Assembly (NCBI RefSeq): GCF_002217655.1
Contig: NZ_NEWK01000001.1
Coordinates: forward strand, 940,001 to 1,004,000
DNA from: Geobacillus thermocatenulatus
GTDB taxonomy: Bacteria; Bacillota; Bacilli; Bacillales; Anoxybacillaceae
Length of the DNA stretch: 64,000 bases
Reading direction: 5' to 3'
The notes beneath the pieces are model-generated. The model worked only from the letters and a program-made list of their open reading frames with translations. It searched no databases and had not been told where the DNA came from. Below are positions 8,859-16,418 of the stretch, in pieces; within the stretch, counting starts at the first letter, position 1, and each line of letters starts with the position of its first letter. Both the position numbers and the translations under genes were made by a program.

Positions 8859-9039
8859 ACGAAGGAGGCAGCAGATTTGATGTCGGCAGAGTGCTCGAGG
8901 GTGGATGTCAGGCAGCTTGTGTGCCTTCAGGGCAGCCGTCTGTCCGGAAACGTTTGGTTTTTTTCATGACGCCGCGACTTTTCCGAGCGGCTGTGGTAAG
9001 ATGCTGATGGATAGTCCATTTTGTAATGGGGTGAAACCG

Positions 9040-9984
9040 TTGAAAATCGTTGTCACTGGAGGAGCCGGATTTATTGGCAGCCATCTAGCCGCCCGGTTAA
9101 GCGGACTCGGATATGACGTGGCTGCAGTGGATTGTTTTCATCCCTATTATCCTGCCGAACGGAAAGCGCGGCAGTTTCAGGCGCTCACGGGCGGGCGGGT
9201 GCCGCTTGCCCGCTTCGATTTGCTCGACCGGGAACAAACGATGCGCTGGTTTGCCCAATGCCGCCCGGATGTCGTCTACCATTTGGCGGCGCTGCCGGGC
9301 GTGCCGTATTCCCTCGAGGAGCCGCTCGCGTATATCGATTATGACATCAAAGCGACGGTCAATGTGTTGGCGGCGGCGGGGGAAGCGGGGGCGGCGCATG
9401 TGCTGTTTGCCTCATCGTCATCGGTGTACGGCGACCGCGGCAATGTGCCGCTCCGGGAAGAGATGGCTGACGGCCGCGTCGTGTCGCCGTATGCGGCGGC
9501 GAAATACGGAGCGGAATCGTTTTGTCATGCCTATGCCCATTTGTATGGCTACCAAATGACGATTTTCCGCTATTTCACCGTTTACGGGCCGTGGGGTCGT
9601 CCGGATATGGCGATCGGCACGTTTTTGCACCGATTGCTGGCGGGCGAGGAGATTGTCGTGTATGGCAAGGGGACGGCGCGCGATTATACGTACATCGATG
9701 ATATTGTGGAGGGCATGATCGCAGCACTTCACCGCAGCGGCGGGCGAAGCGAAGTGTTCAACTTGGGCGCCGGGGCGCCCGTCACCATGGAGCAGTTGCT
9801 CGCTGAGTTGCGGAAGCACTTTCCCGATATGAAAATCGTGCACGCGCCGGAGCGAAAAGGGGACGTGAAGGCAACATGGGCGGACATCACAAAGGCGGAA
9901 AGGGCGTTTGGTTACCGGCCGAACGTGCCGTTTGCCGAAGGGCTCGCCCGTACGGTGGCGTGGGCGCGTGAATATGAGCGGTAG
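9040..9984 (+). CDS. NAD-dependent NDP-sugar epimerase (UDP-glucuronate/UDP-glucose 4-epimerase type)
   Basis: About 314 residues, an extended short-chain dehydrogenase: NAD loop GGAGFIGSH (residues 7-15), SSSSVYGD, catalytic YAAAK, and the nucleotide-sugar segment RYFTVYGPWGRPDMA, which resembles UDP-glucuronate 4-epimerases. It would make the activated sugar for the downstream transferases. The TTG at 9040 is preferred because it begins the Rossmann strand exactly (KIVVTGGAG) and follows AATGGGGTGA; an in-frame GTG at 9031 is the alternative. First gene of a four-gene overlapping cluster. Exact substrate not determinable from sequence alone. Confidence 0.85.
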   Translation: MKIVVTGGAGFIGSHLAARLSGLGYDVAAVDCFHPYYPAERKARQFQALTGGRVPLARFDLLDREQTMRWFAQCRPDVVYHLAALPGVPYSLEEPLAYIDYDIKATVNVLAAAGEAGAAHVLFASSSSVYGDRGNVPLREEMADGRVVSPYAAAKYGAESFCHAYAHLYGYQMTIFRYFTVYGPWGRPDMAIGTFLHRLLAGEEIVVYGKGTARDYTYIDDIVEGMIAALHRSGGRSEVFNLGAGAPVTMEQLLAELRKHFPDMKIVHAPERKGDVKATWADITKAERAFGYRPNVPFAEGLARTVAWAREYER

Positions 9985-10900
9985 GGCGGCCAAGGCGGGG
10001 CTCCAGGTTGCCGGAGCGGCCATGGTTGTTCTGTTTGGTTGGCTGACGTATCGCTATTTCGACGGCCGTGCGTTGCTTCGGCATCTCTCCGGGCTGGCCC
10101 GCCATCCGGCTGCCGTGGCTGCTGCGGTCTTCGTGTATGGCACGTCCTTTTGGCTGCGGGCATGGGCATGGAAGCAATATGTCGGGAAACCGCTCGTCTT
10201 TTCCATCTATTGGCGTGGGGTGTTGCTTAGCTTGTTGATCAATCATCTCGTCCCCGTCAAAATGGGCGATGCCGCCCGCGTCGCTGTGCTTGCCCGTCAG
10301 CCGGGTGTTTCCGCCGCTGAGGCGATTGAGTCGGTTGCGGTCATGCGGCTATTGGACATGGCCGTGCTGGGCGTTTTTGCGGCAGCGGGGGTGTATGTGT
10401 ACATGCATTGGATTCCCGGCCTTCCGCTGGCGGGGGCGGCCGCCGCAGGGGGAGCGCTTGTGCTCGTGATGTTTCGCCGTCCGCTCCGCCTCGAACGGTT
10501 ATGGCGCCGGTGGCGGACGGTGTTGCAGGGCCGCCGCGGTGTGGAGATCGCTGCGGCTGTGGCGGCGAGCTGGTTGTGTGAAGCGGCCGTCATTGGCGTG
10601 ATCGCGAAAGCAGTCGGCATCCCGCTTTCCTTTGGACAGGCGGTGTGGGCAAACAGCGCGACCGTTTCCGGCCAGATCGCCCAAGTCGCCCCCGGCGGGA
10701 TCGGAACATACGAGGCGGTGATGGCGTTTGCGTTGACCCGGCTCGGCGCACCGTGGGAGAAAGCATATGCGGCGGCAGTGTTGACCCATGCGTTTAAGTT
10801 TTTGTTTTCTTACGCCGCTGGTGCCGCGGTATTGTGGTTTTGGCGGTCCGACTGGCAGATGGTGCGGGGTGTATGGAAAAAGGAAAGGGAGAAGCGATGA
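9974..10900 (+). CDS. Flippase-like multi-spanning membrane protein (UPF0104/lysylphosphatidylglycerol synthase TM family)
   Basis: About 308 residues with roughly eight hydrophobic helices. Family features: N-terminal helix then YRYFDGRALLRHL, SLLINHLVPVKMGDAARV, and the conserved QIAQVAPGGIGTYEA near the C-terminus. Members (YbhN, archaeal AglD C-terminal part, MprF N-terminal part) are linked to lipid or lipid-sugar transfer across membranes. The start overlaps the epimerase end by 11 bases, and its stop overlaps the next ATG (ATGA), so the genes are translationally coupled. Role in flipping a polyprenyl-linked sugar is inferred from neighbours. Confidence 0.75.
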   Translation: MSGRAAKAGLQVAGAAMVVLFGWLTYRYFDGRALLRHLSGLARHPAAVAAAVFVYGTSFWLRAWAWKQYVGKPLVFSIYWRGVLLSLLINHLVPVKMGDAARVAVLARQPGVSAAEAIESVAVMRLLDMAVLGVFAAAGVYVYMHWIPGLPLAGAAAAGGALVLVMFRRPLRLERLWRRWRTVLQGRRGVEIAAAVAASWLCEAAVIGVIAKAVGIPLSFGQAVWANSATVSGQIAQVAPGGIGTYEAVMAFALTRLGAPWEKAYAAAVLTHAFKFLFSYAAGAAVLWFWRSDWQMVRGVWKKEREKR

Positions 10901-12396
10901 AACAAGCATCACGATTCGAAAAAATCGCGGCGCGCTGCTGGAATTTGTTGAACGAAGGGAAACCGTTCACGCCGATTTTTGTCGCCGGAACGATGATGAT
11001 CTACCATGCCGCTGATTGGATGGGCGGCTCATGGGGGTGGCTGCTCGGTCTGGCGGCGGCGTTGCCGCTGTTTGTCATCTACTATGTCTACGATTATCCA
11101 TTGTTTTTGCGCAATTATTTATGGATCCCTTATGTGGTGTTTCTCATCGTTTGGTCGTTCGCTGATGCTTCGTTGTTGTTGTTGTTGGCGTCGGGGCTTT
11201 ACTTTTTCTTTACCGTCTTTTTTTGGGGAACGCTTTATTACCATTTGCGCATCGGCACGTCGTGGTGGAATTTCACCCGCTTTTGGAAGCTGGTGCTGAA
11301 AAACAGCGATTCGACAAGCGGCAACGCCCAAGAGCAGCTGCCAAAATGTTTTCTTCTTTTGTCTGTATGGGAATACGCTTCACGGCAGATCGAGCAAGGA
11401 ACGGCTTTGGCGCCGCTGTGTGGGGCGCTTTGGCTGTTTGCCGCTGGGGTGTGGCTGTTTTCATGGATTTTGCATCGGAATTTATTCGACTGGCAGCCGG
11501 AGATCATTCCGACTTATACGAACAATGTGCCGAGTCCAACCGTGCCGATCAGTGACAAAGTGTATGTCATTGTCATTGACGGCATGCGCAAAGACCGGTT
11601 TGAAGCGGCCAACGCCCCGTTTTTAAAGCAGTTGCGCGCGCAAGGGACGGAATTTGCGCAAATGGAGACCGTGTACCCGGCGCGCACGGTCGTTTGCTTC
11701 ACCTCCATGTTCACCGGCACGTATCCGTTTGAGCACGGGATTCGCTCGAATATGGTGTGGAAGCTTGGGGCGAAAGTCGAAACGATTTTCGATTCGCTCC
11801 GAAAGATAGGGAAAACGGGCCGCTTGCTTGGCATCGCTCATTTGGTCGATTCGTTCGGCGATGATGTTGAAACGGTGACGGCCGTCATGCCGAACGACCT
11901 CGCCGACCGCTATATCATCGAGCGGGCGAAACGCATTGTGGAAGAGCAGCACCCGGACTTGCTCGTTGTGCAATTGATCGCCACCGACCAGACCGGCCAT
12001 AGCCGTGGGGTGCTGTATGACGAGTATATCGAAAAAATTGAAGAAGCCGATGCGCTGATCGCAGAGTTTGTCGGTTGGCTTGAGGAGCGAGGCGAGCTTG
12101 AGCGCGCGACGCTGATCGTCTGCGCCGATCATGGCCAAGCGGATGGAATCGGCGGCCACGGCCACCTCGATGAAGGGGAGCGGTATGTGCCGTTTTTTCT
12201 ATACGGCCCGGCGATTGAAGCAGGAAAACGAGTCGATGAGAAAAAAAGCCTTGTTTCGCTGGCGCCGACGATTGCCTATTTGCTTGGCGCGCCGTATCCG
12301 AGCCATAGCCGCGGCCCGGTTTTAATCGAAGCGATGCGGAAGGAGGAGAGCGATGAAGAAGCAGCGCGTCATCGTTTTTTTGCCGGCGCACAATGA
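10897..12396 (+). CDS. Membrane-anchored alkaline-phosphatase-superfamily phosphodiesterase
   Basis: 499 residues. The N-terminal ~190 residues carry about four membrane helices. The remainder is a type I phosphodiesterase/nucleotide pyrophosphatase-like domain with a full two-metal site: D228 (VIDGMRKDR), nucleophile T264 (PARTVVCFTSM), D364 and H368 (ATDQTGH), D411-H412 (CADHGQ), H421/H423 (GHGHL). It may release or transfer a phospho-alcohol group on a lipid or glycan, as for GPI ethanolamine-phosphate transferases, which share this superfamily. ATG 10897 overlaps the previous stop; RBS GGAAAGGGAG. Substrate unknown. Confidence 0.75.
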   Translation: MKQASRFEKIAARCWNLLNEGKPFTPIFVAGTMMIYHAADWMGGSWGWLLGLAAALPLFVIYYVYDYPLFLRNYLWIPYVVFLIVWSFADASLLLLLASGLYFFFTVFFWGTLYYHLRIGTSWWNFTRFWKLVLKNSDSTSGNAQEQLPKCFLLLSVWEYASRQIEQGTALAPLCGALWLFAAGVWLFSWILHRNLFDWQPEIIPTYTNNVPSPTVPISDKVYVIVIDGMRKDRFEAANAPFLKQLRAQGTEFAQMETVYPARTVVCFTSMFTGTYPFEHGIRSNMVWKLGAKVETIFDSLRKIGKTGRLLGIAHLVDSFGDDVETVTAVMPNDLADRYIIERAKRIVEEQHPDLLVVQLIATDQTGHSRGVLYDEYIEKIEEADALIAEFVGWLEERGELERATLIVCADHGQADGIGGHGHLDEGERYVPFFLYGPAIEAGKRVDEKKSLVSLAPTIAYLLGAPYPSHSRGPVLIEAMRKEESDEEAARHRFFAGAQ

Positions 12397-13114
12397 AGAA
12401 GAAGCGATTAGGGAAGTGATTCGCCGCATTCCGCGTCATTTCCATCCCGATGTAGAGGTCAGCGTCTTGGTCATTGATGACGGGTCAACCGACCGGACCG
12501 CTGAAGCGGCGAAAGAAGCGGGAGCGGACTACATTTGCCGCTGGCCGGAAAACCGCGGCCTCGGCGCGGCGGTGCGGCGGGGGCTTAAAGAGTGTGTCCG
12601 TCTTGGCGCGGATATCGCGGTCATGATCGATGCCGACAACGAATATCCGCCCGAGCAAATTCCCGATCTGTTGGCGCCGATTTTCGCCGGTGAGGCCGAC
12701 TATACGATCGGCTCGCGCTTCCTTGGCACGATTCGCGGCATGAAATGGCACCGCCGCCTCGGCAACTATGCCTTTACGTGGCTGCAGTCGCTCCTTCTCG
12801 GCCAGCGGCTGTACGACGGGCAATCCGGCATGCGTGCGTTTTCCCGCCAAGCGATGGAAGAGGCGGAAATCATTCATGATTACAACTACGCCCAAGTGCT
12901 GACGCTCAACTTAGTGCGCAAAGGGTTTCGACTAAAGGAAGTGCCGATCCGCTACCAAGTGCGGACGACCGGCCGCTCGTTCATCAAGTTCACCGCCTAT
13001 ATGACCGCGGTCATCCCGGCCATCTGGAAGGAAATGCGCCGCCCGGTAACAAAAGCGGTCATTGACCGAAAAGCGCATCTGCTTTCTTTGGAGGAGGAAC
13101 GCCATTGTTCGTGA
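12353..13114 (+). CDS. Family 2 glycosyltransferase (polyprenyl-phosphate sugar synthase type)
   Basis: 253 residues with a GT-A fold: LPAHNEEEAI (residues 10-19), VIDDGSTDRT, ENRGLGAAVRRGL and the metal-binding IDADNEYPPEQIPD. The set resembles dolichol-phosphate mannose synthases, but no C-terminal membrane helix is present. It likely loads a sugar onto undecaprenyl phosphate at the inner face. AAGGAGGAGAGCG precedes the ATG, and the gene overlaps the phosphodiesterase by 44 bases, the longest overlap in this cluster. Confidence 0.82.
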   Translation: MKKQRVIVFLPAHNEEEAIREVIRRIPRHFHPDVEVSVLVIDDGSTDRTAEAAKEAGADYICRWPENRGLGAAVRRGLKECVRLGADIAVMIDADNEYPPEQIPDLLAPIFAGEADYTIGSRFLGTIRGMKWHRRLGNYAFTWLQSLLLGQRLYDGQSGMRAFSRQAMEEAEIIHDYNYAQVLTLNLVRKGFRLKEVPIRYQVRTTGRSFIKFTAYMTAVIPAIWKEMRRPVTKAVIDRKAHLLSLEEERHCS

Positions 13115-13115
13115 G

Positions 13116-13145
13116 GCGGCCCCCTTGGGCCGCTGGCCATTTTTC
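13116..13145 (+). terminator. Terminator-like hairpin after the GT2 gene
   Basis: GCGGCCC-CCTT-GGGCCGC hairpin, then TGGCCATTTTT. It lies immediately before the next Fur-controlled promoter and separates the glycosyl cluster from the FTR1 operon. Confidence 0.6.
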
Positions 13146-13150
13146 CACTA

Positions 13151-13179
13151 TTGACAATGATGATGATAATGATTATCAT
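13151..13179 (+). promoter_or_regulatory. Sigma-A promoter overlapped by a perfect Fur box, for the FTR1 operon
   Basis: -35 TTGACA (13151-13156), 17-base spacer, -10 TATCAT (13174-13179). A perfect palindrome ATGATAAT-G-ATTATCAT (13163-13179) contains the complete 7-1-7 Fur consensus TGATAATNATTATCA and covers the spacer and the -10 box, an ideal repressor position. Confidence 0.82.
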
Positions 13180-13206
13180 TGATCTTGATGGAGGGGGATC
13201 AGAAAC

Positions 13207-13968
13207 GTGAAAACATCCCGTTTCTTTTTTTACATAGCAGTGATCATTATTCTCAATCTCATTCCGCTGAAAGCATTCGCCTATTCATATGGAGACCCCA
13301 ATAAAGAAGCAGTTGCCGAAGCTTACAAACAAATGAAGGAAAAGTTGAACGAACAGCCGCCGGATTTTGCCGAAGCGAAGGAAATTTTCGGAACCGTAAA
13401 AGAAGAAATCGATATGCATATGGGACCTGAGCCGTCCAAGGCGGTGCTTGCCGCCATCGAAGCGAAGGACCGCCAGGCGGTGATCAAGGACATGGAAAAC
13501 ATTTTAGTGCTCAATATCGCCCGCCGGTTGGACAATATTGAGGCGAACTTTGATCAGTACGACACGAGCAAGCGGCTGTTGGCAAAGGCGTTTGCGACGT
13601 ATGAAGCGCTGTCGCCAATCATCCAAGGGAAAGACGCCGCGCTTGACAAACAGTTGCGCACCGAGTTTGACAAGGCGTTGCAGTCGCTTGGCAACCCGGG
13701 GCTGTTTGGCGTCGGCGAGAAAAAATCAGACATCAAAACGTTCAAGAAAAGCAAGGAAGCCATTTTATCGGCGTTGCAAAAGCAATTTGGCCTCAAAAGC
13801 CTAAAAGTCGGCCATTTTTCGGAAAGCGCCACGGAAAAGCCGGATGCAGTGCAAAAGAAAGAGTGGACCGATTTGTCCGAGGCCAAAAACTGGATTCCGA
13901 TCATCGTCATCGTTGTCGTGGTTCTTGGCGCGGCCCTCATTTATGTGTGGCGTCGGAAGCGGGTTTAG
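13207..13968 (+). CDS. Exported, membrane-anchored helical protein of the FTR1 iron-uptake operon
   Basis: 253 residues: signal peptide 1-26 (cleavage after AFA), helical ectodomain, and a C-terminal membrane helix at about 229-247 followed by RRKRV. The ectodomain contains TYEALSPIIQGKDAAL (about 131-146), the same repeat pattern as the lipoprotein at 7615. It is co-transcribed with the FTR1 permease 26 bases downstream, under the same Fur box. Many Gram-positive FTR1 proteins carry an extracytoplasmic helical domain fused in one chain; here it appears as a separate gene. The role in ferrous/ferric capture is inferred. The start may be the GTG at 13207 after GGAGGGGGATC. Confidence 0.72.
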   Translation: MKTSRFFFYIAVIIILNLIPLKAFAYSYGDPNKEAVAEAYKQMKEKLNEQPPDFAEAKEIFGTVKEEIDMHMGPEPSKAVLAAIEAKDRQAVIKDMENILVLNIARRLDNIEANFDQYDTSKRLLAKAFATYEALSPIIQGKDAALDKQLRTEFDKALQSLGNPGLFGVGEKKSDIKTFKKSKEAILSALQKQFGLKSLKVGHFSESATEKPDAVQKKEWTDLSEAKNWIPIIVIVVVVLGAALIYVWRRKRV

Positions 13969-13994
13969 TCCAAATATAAAGGGGAGGCGGGGGC

Positions 13995-14921
13995 ATGGAA
14001 GTTCAAGCGCTGCTCATTACGTTTCGCGAAGCGCTGGAAGCGCTGCTTATCGTCGGCATCATCACGTCGTATTTGAAACGGGTCGGTCACCGCGAATACA
14101 CGAAATACGTATGGCTTGGCGCCGCTCTCGCTGTGGCGGCGAGCGTCGGCGTCGCCATGTTGTTTCAGCTCGTCTTTACCGGTTTTGCGGCAATGGGAAG
14201 CGAGACGTATTTGAAAATCGGCATCATGATCGTCTCCGCGTTGCTCTTGACGCAAATGGTGTTCTGGATGGCCGAGCATAGCCGGGACATGAAAAAAAGC
14301 GTCGAAGGGAAAATGGACCAGTTTATTACCGCCGGCAATGTCGCCGGCATGGTCATCCACTCGTTTTTGGTCGTGCTGCGCGAAGGAGTGGAAACGGTCT
14401 TCTTCTTCGCCGCCATTACGCACGGCAACATCGGCGCGGCGATGCAAGGCTGGGGAGCGGCGACCGGGGTCGTCATTGCCGCTTTGGTCAGCTACTTCTT
14501 CTTTAAAGGAACGATGCGCATTCCGTTGAAGACGTTCTTTAAAGTGACCGGCGCATTTATCGTCCTGATCGCCGCTGGGCTGCTCGTGCAAGCGATTTCG
14601 ATGATGCAGGACATTGGCCTCATTGGCAGCGTCATGCCGCATGTATATGATTTGACATGGCTGCTTCCAGAACATCCGATCGATTACGAACATTACGTGC
14701 GCGATCATGGCGTCGCCCCCGTCTTTTCCGGCGAAGTCGGCGTCTTTTTAAAAGCGCTGTTTGGCTATTCAGCGATGCCGTCGCTCGAGGAAATGATCGC
14801 CTATATCGGCTACTTCGTCGTCGTGTATTTGTTGGTGGCGAGCCGCCGCGGTCAAAAGAGCGCTGTGGTCGAGAAACCGCCGGCTGCCGTGTTGGATGAA
14901 AATAAAAAACGCGTCATGTAA
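13995..14921 (+). CDS. efeU: FTR1-family high-affinity iron permease (EfeU-like)
   Basis: 308 residues, about seven membrane helices. Both signature REXXE iron-path motifs are present: R11-E-A-L-E15 (FREALEALL) and R129-E-G-V-E133 (LREGVETVF). It imports iron across the membrane. GGGGAGGCGGGGGC precedes the ATG. It follows the exported helical protein in a two-gene Fur-controlled operon. No EfeB peroxidase or canonical EfeO is in the window; the lipoprotein at 7.6 kb is the probable third part. The symbol is by family. Confidence 0.88.
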   Translation: MEVQALLITFREALEALLIVGIITSYLKRVGHREYTKYVWLGAALAVAASVGVAMLFQLVFTGFAAMGSETYLKIGIMIVSALLLTQMVFWMAEHSRDMKKSVEGKMDQFITAGNVAGMVIHSFLVVLREGVETVFFFAAITHGNIGAAMQGWGAATGVVIAALVSYFFFKGTMRIPLKTFFKVTGAFIVLIAAGLLVQAISMMQDIGLIGSVMPHVYDLTWLLPEHPIDYEHYVRDHGVAPVFSGEVGVFLKALFGYSAMPSLEEMIAYIGYFVVVYLLVASRRGQKSAVVEKPPAAVLDENKKRVM

Positions 14922-14956
14922 ACGTACAAGGCAGCAGCGCCTTGTACGTTTTCTTT
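14921..14956 (+). terminator. Rho-independent terminator after the FTR1 gene
   Basis: Perfect 12-bp stem AACGTACAAGGC/GCCTTGTACGTT with loop AGCAGC, then TTCTTT. Confidence 0.8.
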
Positions 14957-14969
14957 GGAGGGGGATACG

Positions 14970-16403
14970 GTGGACAAACGGTTCGGCGACCGCTTTTGGA
15001 TGGGCTCTGGTGTCGGAACGGCCGCTTGGTTGGTTGGCGCCTGTTTGTATTGGGCGAGCCCATATGCGGCCACATGGGATGAAGTGGATTTTGCCTTGGC
15101 GCTTAGACGCTATGATGTGTTGGCCATGCAGCCGCATTTCCCGGGCTATCCGTATTTTATTCTTGGCGGCATGGCAGTGCACGCTCTGGTCGCCAATCCG
15201 GCCAAAGCGCTTTCGATCTTGAATGTGCTCGTGTTGTGTTCCGCCGCCTTTCCCATCGTTTGGCTGCTCGCTCGCCATATGCCGCGTTCAGCGGCGCTAT
15301 GGGCGGCGCTTTCGGTGCTTTCTTCAAGCTACGTGCTCCTGGCCGCCGCCAGACCGATGTCGGACGGCGCGGCGCTTGGCGTGCTTTGGTGGTACATATG
15401 GGCGGTGGAATGGGCGCGGCGGCGAACAACATGGCCGGCGCAGCTTTGGCCGGCCGTGTTGTTTAGCCTCCTCATGGGCATCCGTTTGTCTTATGCCCCG
15501 TTTGCTGCCGCGTTGTTGATCCTTTGGCATGAAGACTGGAAAACGCACCGCCGCCTTGGCCGCGTGGCGGCATCGCTGTTGGCGGCGGCCGCCTTTCAAT
15601 TTGTTTGGGTGGCGGCGGTCGCGGCGACGGAAGGCGGCCTTTGGCCGTTTTTCAAGCTTGGCTGGGCGTTTGTCGTCGGTCATTTCAGCGACTGGGGGGG
15701 AACGGCGACGAGTCCGCTTCCATTTTGGGAGCGGGTGTGCCGCTTTGTCCTTGACAACTTTCTTTGGACCGGCATGGCCAGCCGAAACGCTTGGCTGCTG
15801 GCCGCCTATGCAGTGGTCGGCGCCATCGCCTGGCGCACGGGGCGGTTTCAGCGGCCGCGCCCGCTTGTCGTTTCCGCGTTGCTGTATGCCGTCTGGGCGC
15901 TATTGGCGCAAAACATTGAAAAGCCGCGCCACCTTCTTCCGTTGGTTCATTTTGCGCTGTTTTATGTGTGGGGCCGCTTTTTGGCTGCGCCGAAGGCATG
16001 GAGATTAGCGCTGGCGGCGGCGGTTGTGCTGCTGCAGTCTGCAATCGGCATCGGGCTGTTGCACGAGCAGGCAAAGACGCCCCCGGCTGTGTATCAGCTT
16101 GCCGACGATTTGCGTGACAAGCCGCAGCCGTTTGTGGTATATACGTGGGAGGAGACGCGCGTGTTCGATTATTTGCACGTTCCGTTTCCGCATAAAGATG
16201 TGTTCCATTTTTCCTTCTTTTTGCAAGACAAAGAAAACTATCGCCATGCTACAATTTATATGACCAATCATGTTGTTGACGGGTTTCGCGCCCAAGGAGT
16301 CGATGTTTCCCGCCATGTGCGCAAAGTGAAGACGTATCGTTCCAGTCCTCTTGCCGATCCGGTGTACGGAACGATTACGCTGTACGAATGGGTCGAGGAA
16401 TAG
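14970..16403 (+). CDS. Multi-spanning GT39/ArnT-like membrane glycosyltransferase
   Basis: 477 residues, about ten hydrophobic helices and a soluble C-terminal tail. The early extracytoplasmic loop carries WDEVDFAL (about residues 36-43), with the acidic pair typical of polyprenyl-phosphate-sugar-dependent GT-C enzymes. HFPGYPYFILGG follows. Such enzymes move a sugar from a polyprenyl carrier to a protein or lipid outside the cell, which fits the GT2 and flippase genes upstream. GTG 14970 follows GGAGGGGG with ideal spacing; a TTG at 14955 overlaps that site. It ends 15 bases before uvrC and probably reads into it. Confidence 0.75.
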   Translation: MDKRFGDRFWMGSGVGTAAWLVGACLYWASPYAATWDEVDFALALRRYDVLAMQPHFPGYPYFILGGMAVHALVANPAKALSILNVLVLCSAAFPIVWLLARHMPRSAALWAALSVLSSSYVLLAAARPMSDGAALGVLWWYIWAVEWARRRTTWPAQLWPAVLFSLLMGIRLSYAPFAAALLILWHEDWKTHRRLGRVAASLLAAAAFQFVWVAAVAATEGGLWPFFKLGWAFVVGHFSDWGGTATSPLPFWERVCRFVLDNFLWTGMASRNAWLLAAYAVVGAIAWRTGRFQRPRPLVVSALLYAVWALLAQNIEKPRHLLPLVHFALFYVWGRFLAAPKAWRLALAAAVVLLQSAIGIGLLHEQAKTPPAVYQLADDLRDKPQPFVVYTWEETRVFDYLHVPFPHKDVFHFSFFLQDKENYRHATIYMTNHVVDGFRAQGVDVSRHVRKVKTYRSSPLADPVYGTITLYEWVEE

Positions 16404-16418
16404 GATGGAGTGATGGCC

